From: Mycobacterium sp. SMC-2
GTDB taxonomy: Bacteria; Actinomycetota; Actinomycetes; Mycobacteriales; Mycobacteriaceae
Reading direction: 5' to 3'
DNA length: 64,000 nucleotides
Assembly: GCF_025263485.1 (NCBI RefSeq)
Contig: NZ_CP079863.1
Span: 124,001-188,000 of the forward strand
Shown: positions 1 through 8,022 of the stretch, one piece after another
How positions within the stretch are numbered: the first letter of the stretch is position 1
How the letters are laid out: every line of letters begins with the position of its first letter
Notes under the pieces: generated by a model
Seen by the model: only the letters and a program-made list of their open reading frames with translations
The model's database searches: none
Told to the model about the DNA's origin: nothing
Program-made: the position numbers and the translations under genes

Positions 1-485
1 GGGCCGACCAGCCCCGCCTCGGACGCGGTGTTGACCAGGCGGCCGAAGACGGTTCCCCCCGCTTCCTTGGCCTTCGAGCGCCAGTAGGTGGCCGCGTTGC
101 GGGTCAGCAGGAAGTGGCCGCGCAGGTGCACCGCGATGACCAGATCCCATTCCTCGTCGGTCATGTTGAACAGCATCCGGTCGCGGGTGATCCCCGCGTT
201 GTTGACCACGATGTCGAGCCCACCGAGGCCGTCCGCCTGCGCGACCAACTCGTCGGCGGTCGCCCGTTCGCTGATGTCGCCGGCCACCGCGACGGCCTTG
301 GAGCCCGCGGTATTGATCTCGTCGATGACGTCGGAGGCATCCAGGGCGGCGGCGATGTCGTTGACGACGACGGTCGCGCCCAGCCGGGCCAGCCCGAGCG
401 CCTCGGCACGACCCAGTCCAGCGGCGGCACCGGTCACCACCGCAACCATTCCGGAGAGATCGGTCGCGTTCGTGCTGCTAGTCAA
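1..485 (-). CDS. hsd4A: Hsd4A-like short-chain dehydrogenase (Rv3502c equivalent), C-terminus cut by window edge
   Basis: The first about 161 residues of a classical SDR are present; the rest lies left of position 1. The nucleotide-binding motif TGAAAGLG follows MVAVV near residue 15, then VVVNDIAAALD and the NNAG motif; the start of the catalytic region (NTASEAG) is just inside the window. In M. tuberculosis the gene at this place (Rv3502c) oxidises hydroxyacyl-CoA intermediates during sterol side-chain shortening. The start is a TTG at 485: an in-frame TGA lies at 507-509 and AGAGG sits about 10 bases upstream of the TTG. It follows fdxD on the same strand with a 43-base gap, so it is probably cotranscribed with it from the KstR-controlled promoter near 828. 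Confidence 0.8.
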   Translation of the reverse strand, partial: MTSSTNATDLSGMVAVVTGAAAGLGRAEALGLARLGATVVVNDIAAALDASDVIDEINTAGSKAVAVAGDISERATADELVAQADGLGGLDIVVNNAGITRDRMLFNMTDEEWDLVIAVHLRGHFLLTRNAATYWRSKAKEAGGTVFGRLVNTASEAGLVG

Positions 486-528
486 TTTATGAATACCTCT
501 AGTTTCTCAGGACCCACTCGGGCTCGGG

Positions 529-720
529 TCAGTCCGCGCGCGACAGCGCGGCTCGCGGGCATTCGGCGATCGCCTGCTCGGCCAGCTGCTCCCGATCGGC
601 GGGGATCGGGTCGAGCTTCACGACGGCGTAATCCTCGTCGTCGAGGTCGAAGATATCCGGCGCGATTCCCACGCACACAGCGTTACCTTCGCACCTGTCA
701 CGGTCGACGATCACCCGCAC
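529..720 (-). CDS. fdxD: 3Fe-4S type ferredoxin FdxD (Rv3503c equivalent)
   Basis: A 63-residue ferredoxin. It opens with MRVIVDRDRCEGNAVCV and has a third cysteine in AECPRAAL; three cysteines (CxxxxxC plus a distal CP) are the pattern of the small 3Fe-4S ferredoxins that feed actinobacterial P450s. Redox partner work for CYP125/CYP142 or another oxygenase in the locus is inferred from context only. The GTG at 720 is preferred over an upstream start at 783 because AGGAGG lies about 5 bases before it and it gives the family length. It is divergent from fadE26, with a KstR-type operator in between. Confidence 0.85.
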   Translation of the reverse strand: MRVIVDRDRCEGNAVCVGIAPDIFDLDDEDYAVVKLDPIPADREQLAEQAIAECPRAALSRAD

Positions 721-827
721 AGCACCCTCCTTGCACCTGGGCCTCACCTGAGGACATGCCCCATCAGTATGTAGGACCACCATAGGGTCCGGATACCGCT
801 GGGGAAACGGTCGCTGGAATCTCAGAC

Positions 828-841
828 TAGAACGTGTTACA
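828..841. promoter_or_regulatory. KstR-type operator between fdxD and fadE26
   Basis: TAGAACGTGTTACA matches the KstR consensus TnnAACnnGTTnnA at every fixed position. It lies in the 201-base divergent gap between fdxD (start 720, minus) and fadE26 (start 922, plus) and could control both. Confidence 0.85.
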
Positions 842-921
842 ACCGGGAAGACGAATGGGTGTTCCTCGGCCGAGTAACGTCGGCTAATCGAGGCGGGTCA
901 CGTTAACAAAGGACGGCTGGA

Positions 922-2100
922 ATGCGCATCAGTTACACCCCTGAACAGGAGGAGCTGCGTCGCGAACTGCGGTCGTACTTCACCAGGCTTATGACGCCGG
1001 AGCGCCGCGAGGCACTCACCTCGACGCAGGGCGAGGTCGGAACCGGCAACGCGTATCGCGACACCGTTGCACAGATGGGTAAGGACGGCTGGCTCACCCT
1101 GAACTGGCCCAAGGAGTACGGCGGCCAGGACCGCTCCCCGATGGACTCGCTGATCTTCACCGATGAGGCTGCGATCGCCGGCGTGCCAGTGCCCTTCCTG
1201 ACGATCAACAGCGTGGCGCCGACCATCATGGCGTTCGGCACCGAGGAGCAGAAGAAGTTCTTCCTGCCCAAGATCGCCGCCGGCGAACTGCACTTCTCCA
1301 TCGGCTACTCGGAGCCCGGCGCCGGCACCGACCTGGCGAACCTGCGCACCACAGCCGTCCGCGACGGTGACGACTACGTCATCAACGGCCAGAAGATGTG
1401 GACCAGCCTGATCGCCTACGCCGACTGGGTCTGGCTGGCCGTGCGCACCAACCCCGAGGCAAAGAAGCACCGCGGCATCTCGATGCTGGTCGTGCCGACG
1501 ACCGCCGAGGGATTCTCCTGGACGCCCGTGCACACCATGGCCGGCGTCGACACCAGCGCCACCTACTACTCCGACGTGCGGGTCCCCGTGGCCAACCTGA
1601 TCGGCGAGGAGAACGGCGGTTGGAAGCTGGTGACCAACCAGCTCAACCACGAACGCGTCGCCCTGGTGTCAGCGCAACCGATCTTCGTGGCGCTGCGCGA
1701 GGTTCGTGAGTGGGCGCAGAACACCAAGGACGGCGGCGGCGCCCGGCTGATCGACTCGGAGTGGGTGCAGATCAACCTGGCCCGCGTGCACGCCAAGGCA
1801 GAGGTGCTCAAGCTGATCAACTGGGAGCTCGCCTCGTCGAACAGCGAGTCCCTGTCGCCGGCCGATGCGTCGGCGGCCAAGGTCTACGGCACCGAGCTGG
1901 CCACCGAGGCGTACCGGCTGCTGATGGAGGTACTGGGGACCGCGGCGACGCTGCGCCAGGATTCTCCGGGGGCGCTGCTGCGCGGCCGGGTCGAGCGGAT
2001 GCACCGCGCGTGCCTGATCCTCACCTTCGGCGGCGGAACCAACGAAGTGCAGCGCGACATCATCGGCATGGTCGCCTTGGGCCTGCCCCGAAACCGCTGA
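922..2100 (+). CDS. fadE26: Acyl-CoA dehydrogenase FadE26 (ChsE4), large subunit type
   Basis: 392 residues of the acyl-CoA dehydrogenase family. The mid-domain flavin-binding signature is YSEPGAGTDLANLRTTA (near residue 132) and the C-terminal helix carries FGGGTNEVQRDIIG. In M. tuberculosis FadE26 pairs with FadE27 as an alpha2beta2 flavoenzyme that desaturates the sterol-CoA side chain. Here fadE27 follows 27 bases downstream on the same strand and fadD17 after that, so a three-gene operon is likely. AAAGGA precedes the ATG. A KstR operator lies 80 bases upstream. Confidence 0.9.
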   Translation: MRISYTPEQEELRRELRSYFTRLMTPERREALTSTQGEVGTGNAYRDTVAQMGKDGWLTLNWPKEYGGQDRSPMDSLIFTDEAAIAGVPVPFLTINSVAPTIMAFGTEEQKKFFLPKIAAGELHFSIGYSEPGAGTDLANLRTTAVRDGDDYVINGQKMWTSLIAYADWVWLAVRTNPEAKKHRGISMLVVPTTAEGFSWTPVHTMAGVDTSATYYSDVRVPVANLIGEENGGWKLVTNQLNHERVALVSAQPIFVALREVREWAQNTKDGGGARLIDSEWVQINLARVHAKAEVLKLINWELASSNSESLSPADASAAKVYGTELATEAYRLLMEVLGTAATLRQDSPGALLRGRVERMHRACLILTFGGGTNEVQRDIIGMVALGLPRNR

Positions 2101-2127
2101 TCCCCTCTTCGGAAAGGACGAACATCG

Positions 2128-3225
2128 ATGGACTTTTCGACAACCGAAGCGGCAACCGACCTCGGCGGCCTGGTCGACACGATCGTGAACTCGGTATGCA
2201 CGCCGGAGCATCAACGTGAGCTCGACAAGCTCGACCAACGGTTCGACCGCGAGCTGTGGGGCAAGCTGATCGACGCCGGCATCCTGACCAGCGCCTCGGC
2301 TGCCTCGGTGGGCGGCGACGGATTCGGGGTACTCGAGCAGGTCGCCATCTTGGTGGCGTTGGGTCACCAGCTGGCGGCCGTGCCGTACCTGGAGTCGGTG
2401 ATGCTGGGCGCCGGCGCATTGGCCCGCTTCGGCACCGAGGAGCTGCAACAGGATTGGGGCGCACCGGCGGTCAGCGGCGAGAAGGTCCTCACCGTCGCGC
2501 TTTTGGGCGAGATGGGTGAGGGACCGGTGCAGGCCGCCCGCGCCGGTGACGGCTACCGCCTCACCGGTACCCGCACGCAAGTCGGCTTCGGCCCGGCGGC
2601 CGACGCCTTCCTCGTTCCGGCCGACACCGATTCCGGCACAGCCGTTTTCGTTGTCGCCGCCGGCGATCCCGGGGTTTCGGTGACCCCGCTGGCGACCACC
2701 GGCCTGGGCAGTGTCGGGCGCCTGGCGCTCGACGGCACCCAAGTGGACGGCACCCGGATGGTCGGCGGCGCCGAGGTGGTCGCCTGGCTCGACACGCTTG
2801 CAGCCCTGGGCCGCAGCGCGTTCCAGCTGGGCGTGCTCGAACGCGGGCTGCAGCTCACCGCCGAATACGCGCGCGAGCGCGAACAATTCGACCGCCCGAT
2901 CGGCAGCTTCCAGGCGGTGTCGCAGCGGTTGGCCGACGGCTACATCGACGTCAAGGGCTTGCGGCTCACGCTCACCCAGGCGGCCTGGCGCGTCTCCGAA
3001 GACCTGCCCGCAGACATCGACGTGGCCAGCGCGGCGTTCTGGGCCGCCGACGCCGGTCACCGGGTGGCGCACACCATCGTGCACGTGCACGGCGGGGTCG
3101 GCGTCGACACCGACCACCCGGTGCACCGCTACTTCCTGGCCGCCAAGGAGGCCGAGTTCGCGTTGGGCGGTGCCACCGGTCAACTGCGCCGCATCGGCCG
3201 CGAGCTGGCGGAAACGCCCGCCTGA
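2128..3225 (+). CDS. fadE27: Acyl-CoA dehydrogenase FadE27 (ChsE5), small partner type
   Basis: 365 residues with acyl-CoA dehydrogenase N- and C-terminal domains. The middle domain is divergent, without a clear GTDLAxLRTTA signature, as in the partner subunits of heteromeric mycobacterial FadE enzymes. The C-terminal half has REQFDRPIGSFQAVSQRLAD and HVHGGVGVDTDHPVHRYF. It is expected to form the heterotetramer with FadE26. GGAAAGGACG lies before the ATG. The spacing to fadE26 and fadD17 (27 bases each) supports one transcript. Confidence 0.88.
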   Translation: MDFSTTEAATDLGGLVDTIVNSVCTPEHQRELDKLDQRFDRELWGKLIDAGILTSASAASVGGDGFGVLEQVAILVALGHQLAAVPYLESVMLGAGALARFGTEELQQDWGAPAVSGEKVLTVALLGEMGEGPVQAARAGDGYRLTGTRTQVGFGPAADAFLVPADTDSGTAVFVVAAGDPGVSVTPLATTGLGSVGRLALDGTQVDGTRMVGGAEVVAWLDTLAALGRSAFQLGVLERGLQLTAEYAREREQFDRPIGSFQAVSQRLADGYIDVKGLRLTLTQAAWRVSEDLPADIDVASAAFWAADAGHRVAHTIVHVHGGVGVDTDHPVHRYFLAAKEAEFALGGATGQLRRIGRELAETPA

Positions 3226-3252
3226 AAAGATCCGGTCCACGGAACCAAGACG

Positions 3253-4815
3253 ATGAGCTTCGTGATTCCTGCCGACCCGACCGTCACGAAGCTATTGGTG
3301 CCGCTGGCCGAAATCGACGACCGTGGAGTCTACTTCGAAGACTCCTACACCAGCTGGCGGGATCACCTGCGCCGCGGCGCCGCGATCGCGGCCGCGCTGC
3401 GCGATCGCCTGGACCCGGCGAAGCCGCCGCACGTCGGCGTGCTGCTGGAGAACACCCCGTTCTTCTCGGCGATACTGGCGGCGGCCGGCATGTCCGGGAT
3501 CGTGCCGGTGGGGCTCAACCCGGTGCGCCGCGGCGACGCGCTGGCCCGCGACATCGCCCACGCCGACTGTCAAGTGGTGCTGGCAGACTCGGCCTCGGCT
3601 GAGGCACTGGGTGGCATCGACCATGTGAACGTCGACTCCGCCGAGTGGGCCGACGAAGTGACCGCGCATCGCGACGCCGAGCCGCGATTCCAATCTGCCA
3701 CGGCCGCGGACCTTTTCATGCTGATCTTCACCTCGGGCACCAGTGGCGAGCCGAAGGCGGTGAAGTGCAGCCACGGCAAGGTTGCCATCGCGGGCGTGAC
3801 GATGACCCAGCGATTCGACCTCGGCCGCGACGACGTCTGCTATGTGTCGATGCCGCTGTTTCATTCCAACGCGGTGCTGGTCGGGTGGGCCGTGGCGGCG
3901 GCGTGCCAGGGCTCACTGGCGTTGCGGCGCAAGTTCTCCGCCTCCAATTTCTTGGTCGACGTCCGCCGCTTCGGCGCCACCTATGCCAACTACGTCGGCA
4001 AGCCCCTGTCGTATGTGCTGGCCACACCCGAGCAGCCCGACGATGCCGACAATCCGCTGCGTGCGGTGTACGGCAACGAGGGTGTGCCCGGCGATATCGA
4101 GCGCTTCGCGCGCCGGTTCGGCTGCGTGGTCCAGGACGGCTTCGGCTCCACCGAGGGCGGGGTGGCGATCGCACGCACCCCCGATACCCCTGCGGGCGCG
4201 TTGGGGCCGTTACCGCCCGGGGTCGACATCGTCGACCCCGACACGGGTGAGCCCTGCCCCGCGGGCGTGGTCGGCGAGCTGGTGAACACTACCGGACCGG
4301 GCCGCTTCGAGGGTTACTACAACGACGAGGCCGCCGAAGCCGACCGGATGGCGGGCGGGGTCTACCACAGCGGCGACCTCGCCTACCGCGACGACGCCGG
4401 CTATGCGTACTTCGCGGGGCGACTGGGTGATTGGATGCGCGTCGACGGTGAGAACCTCGGCGCCGCCCCGATCGAGCGGGTGCTGCTGCGCTACCCAGAC
4501 GTGAGAGAGGTGGCCGTATACGCGGTGCCGGATCCGGTGGTCGGTGACCAGGTGATGGCCGCATTGGTGATGGCTCCGGGAGCCGAGTTCGATGCCGAGA
4601 AGTTCCGCGCCTTCCTGGCCGAGCAGCCGGACCTGGGGCCCAAGCAGTGGCCGTCGTACGTTCGGGTCAGCGCCGAACTGCCGCGCACGGTGACCTTCAA
4701 GGTGCTCAAGCGCCAGTTGGCCGCACAGGGTGTCGACTGCGACGACCCGGTGCTGCGGATCCGGCCGCAAACCGGGAAGGGGAACGTCCCGGATTCAAAA
4801 TCCGGGAGGAGCTAG
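3253..4815 (+). CDS. fadD17: Acyl-CoA synthetase FadD17
   Basis: 520-residue ANL-superfamily adenylating enzyme. The phosphate-binding loop is IFTSGTSGEPKAVKCSH near residue 160; later DGFGSTEGGVAI, YHSGDLAYRDDAGYAYFAGR and the hinge WMRVDGENLGAAPIE are visible. In M. tuberculosis FadD17 activates sterols with a shortened (C5-length) side chain. The protein is somewhat longer than the M. tuberculosis one (502 aa). The last dozen codons coincide with a perfect hairpin (4788-4806) and look like a replaced tail rather than the family's normal C-terminus. Confidence 0.88.
   Translation: MSFVIPADPTVTKLLVPLAEIDDRGVYFEDSYTSWRDHLRRGAAIAAALRDRLDPAKPPHVGVLLENTPFFSAILAAAGMSGIVPVGLNPVRRGDALARDIAHADCQVVLADSASAEALGGIDHVNVDSAEWADEVTAHRDAEPRFQSATAADLFMLIFTSGTSGEPKAVKCSHGKVAIAGVTMTQRFDLGRDDVCYVSMPLFHSNAVLVGWAVAAACQGSLALRRKFSASNFLVDVRRFGATYANYVGKPLSYVLATPEQPDDADNPLRAVYGNEGVPGDIERFARRFGCVVQDGFGSTEGGVAIARTPDTPAGALGPLPPGVDIVDPDTGEPCPAGVVGELVNTTGPGRFEGYYNDEAAEADRMAGGVYHSGDLAYRDDAGYAYFAGRLGDWMRVDGENLGAAPIERVLLRYPDVREVAVYAVPDPVVGDQVMAALVMAPGAEFDAEKFRAFLAEQPDLGPKQWPSYVRVSAELPRTVTFKVLKRQLAAQGVDCDDPVLRIRPQTGKGNVPDSKSGRS
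4788..4806 (+). terminator. Perfect 8-bp hairpin at the fadD17 3' end, tRNA T-arm-like
   Basis: CCCGGATT - CAA - AATCCGGG forms a perfect stem that overlaps the last codons of fadD17. No U-tract follows; the next bases are AGGAGCTAGCTAGC. It may act as a terminator for the fadE26-fadE27-fadD17 operon. Read differently, CCGGA-TTCAAAA-TCCGG has the 5-bp stem and 7-base TTCRANN loop of a tRNA T-arm. The preceding GGGAACGTCCC could be a class II variable arm. No full tRNA can be folded upstream, so a tRNA-derived scar is only a possibility. Confidence 0.4.
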
Positions 4816-4908
4816 CTAGCGACGCGCCGCCACCGTTGATGCACTGTGCGTTAGGACCGTCGACGATAATGCGACACTGCACAGACATGTCGGAGCGAAG
4901 GAGACGCG

Positions 4909-4932
4909 ATGGTGGGTCCGATCAGCGCATGA
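4909..4932 (+). other. Possible 7-codon leader peptide coupled to the downstream hydrolase
   Basis: ATG at 4909 has the best ribosome-binding site in this gap (GAAGGAGACGCG just upstream) but runs only seven codons (MVGPISA) before TGA at 4930-4932. That stop overlaps the ATG of the next gene (4929) as ATGA. The arrangement would let ribosomes terminate and restart on the hydrolase. A GATAAT -10-like hexamer lies at 4865-4870. Confidence 0.3.
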
Positions 4933-5642
4933 CTTCCCGGCCCCTCGAGACCGCGCTCGAAGCGAGCTTCGAGCAGCTGTCCGCCACGGTACCCGCGGAC
5001 GTCGGCATTGCGATCGCCCGGCCGGACCGCACCTACTCGCTGGGCAGATGGTGGTCAGGCGTCGCGTGGTCGACGATCAAGGTGCCGCTGGCGATCGCGG
5101 CGCTGCGCAGTGATTGGTTGCGCGCCAAGGACCTCGCCGTCAAGGCCATCACGGAATCCGACAATCGCGCGTCGGAGCAATTGTGGTCGGGGTTGGGTGA
5201 TCCCGAGGAAGCCGCACGGCGGGTACAGGGTGTGATCGCCGAGGGCGGTGACACCGCCACCGTCGTCGAATCACGTCGGCTTCGGCGCGGGTATACCGCG
5301 TTCGGCCAAACCCAGTGGACCCTGCAGCGACAAGCCCGATTCGCGGCCGAGCTGCCCTCGATCCCCGATTCGGCCGACGTCATCGACCTGATGCAGCGCC
5401 TTTCCAGCGGCCACCGCTGGGGGCTGGCCGCCAAAGGCCTTGCGGCGAAGGGCGGCTGGGGGCCCGGGCTGCACGGCGACTACCTGGTGCGGCAGTTCGG
5501 GATCGTGCCCACGCCATCGGGGCAGTGGGGCGTAGCGCTGGCCGCCAGGGTTCACGACGGGGTCCTGGAAACCGGCATCGACGTCCTCAACGCGATGTCG
5601 GAGTGGGTCCTCGGCCGGCTTCCCGGGCTAGCCCGTTATTGA
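4929..5642 (+). CDS. Serine hydrolase of the class A beta-lactamase/PBP-like fold
   Basis: 237 residues. Three motifs of penicillin-recognising serine enzymes appear in order: STIK (S48-x-x-K51), SDN (77-79) and KGG (174-176, where KTG or KSG is usual). No signal peptide or lipobox is visible, so a cytosolic hydrolase or esterase is as likely as a true beta-lactamase. The start at 4929 overlaps a strong-RBS mini-ORF; an in-frame ATG at 4887 would add 14 residues but lacks a good RBS. Convergent with the ilvX-like gene, with a 15-base overlap. Not part of the M. tuberculosis version of this locus as I know it. Confidence 0.65.
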   Translation: MTSRPLETALEASFEQLSATVPADVGIAIARPDRTYSLGRWWSGVAWSTIKVPLAIAALRSDWLRAKDLAVKAITESDNRASEQLWSGLGDPEEAARRVQGVIAEGGDTATVVESRRLRRGYTAFGQTQWTLQRQARFAAELPSIPDSADVIDLMQRLSSGHRWGLAAKGLAAKGGWGPGLHGDYLVRQFGIVPTPSGQWGVALAARVHDGVLETGIDVLNAMSEWVLGRLPGLARY

Positions 5643-7178
5643 CGGCACCACCGCGTCGATCAGGTGCGGGCCGGGCTCCCCCATGGCTTGGCGCAGCGCG
5701 TCGGCGAGTTCCCCGGCGGTGGTGACGCGGCGGGCCGGTACCCCCATCCCTTCGCTGATCTTGACGAAATCCATTGTGGGCCGGGATAAATCGAGTAGGT
5801 CAAGCGCCTTGGGCCCGGGAGCCGATCCGGCGCCTACTCGCGCCAACTCGATCCGCAGGATGTCGTAGGCGCTGTTGTCGTAGAGCACGGTGGTCACGTT
5901 GAGGTTTTCCCGCGCCTGAGTCCACAACCCCGAGATCGTGTACATCGCCGAGCCGTCGGATTCCAGGCAGAGCACCGGCCGATCGGGGGCGGCCACCGCG
6001 GCACCCACGGCGGCCGGGATGCCGTACCCGATCGCCCCGCCGGTCAGGGTCAGCCAATCGTGGGCCGGGGCCCCTGCCGTGGCCTGGGCGAGCAGCACAC
6101 CGGAGGTGTTCGACTCGTCGACGACGATCGCCCCTTCCGGCAGCAGCGCACCGATCACGTCGGCCGCCGACACGGACGTCAGGGCACCCGTCGGCAGCTG
6201 CGGCCGCGCCGCAACCGCCACGGGCGCAACGGTGCCGGGCGCCACCTCGTCGGCCACCGCGGTCAGCGCCTCGGCGGCCCCGCTGTGCCCGGCGAGCAAA
6301 TGCACCTCGCAGCCCGCCGGGACGAGGTCACTGGGCATGCCCGGGTAGGCGAAGAAGGACACCGGCGACTTGGCCCCCGCCAGCACCAGGTGCTTGGCAC
6401 CGTCCAGCTGCGCGGTGGCGGCCTCGGCGAAGTAGGCCAGCCGCTCCACGGCGGGAATGCCCGCCCCGCGCTCCAGCCGGGTCGGGAAGGTCTCGCACAA
6501 CACCCGGGCCCCGGTCGCCTGCCCGATCCGCGCGGCGGCCGCGAGGCCCGGACCTCGGGTGGCGTCGCCGCCGACCATGAGCACGGTGGGTTCGCCCGAG
6601 CGCAGCACCTCGATCACCTCGAAGGCCAGCCGCGGTTCGGCGCCCGCCGGCTCCGTGGGCATCGTCACGACAGGTTGCGCCCCGTCCGACCACGACACAT
6701 CGGCGGACAGGATCAGCGTCGAAATCTGCGAGCCCGCACGGCTGGTGGCGATCGCCTCGGCGGTGTCGGACGCGACGTCCGCGATGTGTTCGGTGCGACG
6801 CACCCACCCCGAGACCGTGCCGGCCAGCGCGTCGATGTCGGATTCCAGTGGGGCGTCGTACTTTTTGTGATACGTGGCGTGGTCGCCGACGACAACCACC
6901 ATCGGCACCTGAGCGCGCCGGGCGTTGTGCAGGTTGGCCAGGCCGTTGCCCAGGCCGGGGCCCAGGTGCAGCAGCACCGCCGCCGGCCGGCCGGCGATGC
7001 GGGCGTAGCCGTCGGCCGCGCCGGTGGCGACACCCTCGAACAGGGCCAGCACGCCGCGCATTCGCGGGACGGTGTCCAATGCGGCCACGAAGTGCATCTC
7101 CGAGGTGCCCGGGTTGGCGAAGCACACCTCGACGCCACCGTCGACCAGGGTGTTGATCAGGGCCTGGGCACCGTTCAC
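5628..7178 (-). CDS. ilvX: IlvX-like thiamine-diphosphate enzyme (acetolactate synthase large-subunit family)
   Basis: 516 residues. The N-terminal PYR domain has CFANPGTSEMHF with the conserved Glu and HLGPGLGNGLANLHNARRA. A central domain contains GGDATRGPGL. The C-terminal PP domain has ESDGSAMYTISGLWTQ followed by YDNSAYDI, a variant of the GDG-N metal/ThDP motif with S in place of the first G. The M. tuberculosis equivalent Rv3509c is annotated IlvX, but a role in branched-chain synthesis is unproven; an aldehyde or 2-oxoacid lyase role is equally compatible. The GTG start at 7178 shares GTGA with the stop of the upstream gene, so the two are translationally coupled. Confidence 0.8.
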   Translation of the reverse strand: MNGAQALINTLVDGGVEVCFANPGTSEMHFVAALDTVPRMRGVLALFEGVATGAADGYARIAGRPAAVLLHLGPGLGNGLANLHNARRAQVPMVVVVGDHATYHKKYDAPLESDIDALAGTVSGWVRRTEHIADVASDTAEAIATSRAGSQISTLILSADVSWSDGAQPVVTMPTEPAGAEPRLAFEVIEVLRSGEPTVLMVGGDATRGPGLAAAARIGQATGARVLCETFPTRLERGAGIPAVERLAYFAEAATAQLDGAKHLVLAGAKSPVSFFAYPGMPSDLVPAGCEVHLLAGHSGAAEALTAVADEVAPGTVAPVAVAARPQLPTGALTSVSAADVIGALLPEGAIVVDESNTSGVLLAQATAGAPAHDWLTLTGGAIGYGIPAAVGAAVAAPDRPVLCLESDGSAMYTISGLWTQARENLNVTTVLYDNSAYDILRIELARVGAGSAPGPKALDLLDLSRPTMDFVKISEGMGVPARRVTTAGELADALRQAMGEPGPHLIDAVVPSITG

Positions 7179-8005
7179 GGGTTGGCCTCCAAGTTGAAAA
7201 CGCGCTCGGCGTTGCCGTGCAGGAAATCCCGGCGACCCTCGTCGGTCAGGCCGAGTTCCCCCAGCCCCGCCAAGGCGTGCGCGTGGGTCATCATCGGATA
7301 GTTGGTGCCGAACAACACCTTTCGTTGCCCGGTCCCGGTTTTCATGAACGCCACCAGCTCCGGCGGCAGCCGTCGCAGGGCGTAGGCGGACGTGTCGATG
7401 TAGACGTTCGGATGCTTGCGGGTGACGGCGATCATCTCCTCCGTCCACGGATAACCGACGTGGCCGCATACGATCACCAGTTCGGGAAAGTCGAGGGCGA
7501 CCTGGTCGATGTAGGGAATCGGCCGGCCGGTCTCCGATGGCCGCAGCGGACCGGTATGGCCGACCTGGGTGCAAAACGGCACCCCCAGCTCCACGCATTC
7601 GGCGAACAGCGGATAGTACCGGCGATCGGTGGGCGGGGCGTTCCACAACCACGGCACCACCCGCAGGCCCAGGAATCCTTCTCGAACGCGGCGCCGCAGT
7701 TCGCGGACCGCTTCCATCGGGCGATCGAGGTCGACGGCGGCCAGTCCGCCAAACCGCTTCGGGTGCAGGCCAAGCCACTCGGCGACCTCGTCGTTGGAGA
7801 TCAAATCCTGCCCGCCGGGGCCGCGCCACGCGCTGAGCAAGCCGAAGCGAACGCCGGCCGCGTCCATCGCCGCGACGCTCGCCTCGATCGGGACGTCGGC
7901 GTCGGGTATGGAGTCGCCGGTCCAGCGCCGCAGGGACGCCAGCATGTCGCTGCGCAGGAACCGCGCAGTGGGGTGCTGCATCCACACATCGACCGTCATC
8001 GACAT
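7175..8005 (-). CDS. Amidohydrolase-2 family protein (Rv3510c equivalent)
   Basis: 276 residues, matching the 278-residue Rv3510c. A TIM-barrel metal-hydrolase layout is suggested by MTVDVWMQHPT at the N-terminus, VIVCGHVGYPWTEEM in the middle and LFGTNYPMMTHAHALAG near the C-terminus. The N-terminal HxH pair of metal-dependent members is not intact (VDVWMQH instead of DxHxH), and the late Asp is Asn in FGTNYP. Metal binding may therefore be changed or lost. The ATG at 8005 was chosen on length; an in-frame ATG at 7999 is possible. Coupled to the ilvX-like gene by a GTGA overlap. Confidence 0.7.
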   Translation of the reverse strand: MSMTVDVWMQHPTARFLRSDMLASLRRWTGDSIPDADVPIEASVAAMDAAGVRFGLLSAWRGPGGQDLISNDEVAEWLGLHPKRFGGLAAVDLDRPMEAVRELRRRVREGFLGLRVVPWLWNAPPTDRRYYPLFAECVELGVPFCTQVGHTGPLRPSETGRPIPYIDQVALDFPELVIVCGHVGYPWTEEMIAVTRKHPNVYIDTSAYALRRLPPELVAFMKTGTGQRKVLFGTNYPMMTHAHALAGLGELGLTDEGRRDFLHGNAERVFNLEANP

Positions 8006-8022
8006 CCAACAGTAGACGGACG

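Noticed and set aside
1669..3240. Long open frame antisense to fadE26/fadE27 (523 codons)
   Set aside because: It mirrors the coding strand's third-position GC and has no family-like motifs; a shadow of the real genes.
4735..4815. Complete tRNA gene at the fadD17 end
   Set aside because: Only a T-arm-like hairpin is present; no acceptor 5' strand, D-arm or anticodon arm can be drawn upstream.
7179..8009. Fusion of the IlvX-like protein to a long N-terminal extension
   Set aside because: The extension is a shadow of the amidohydrolase gene; GTG at 7178 is fixed by the GTGA overlap and the family N-terminus.
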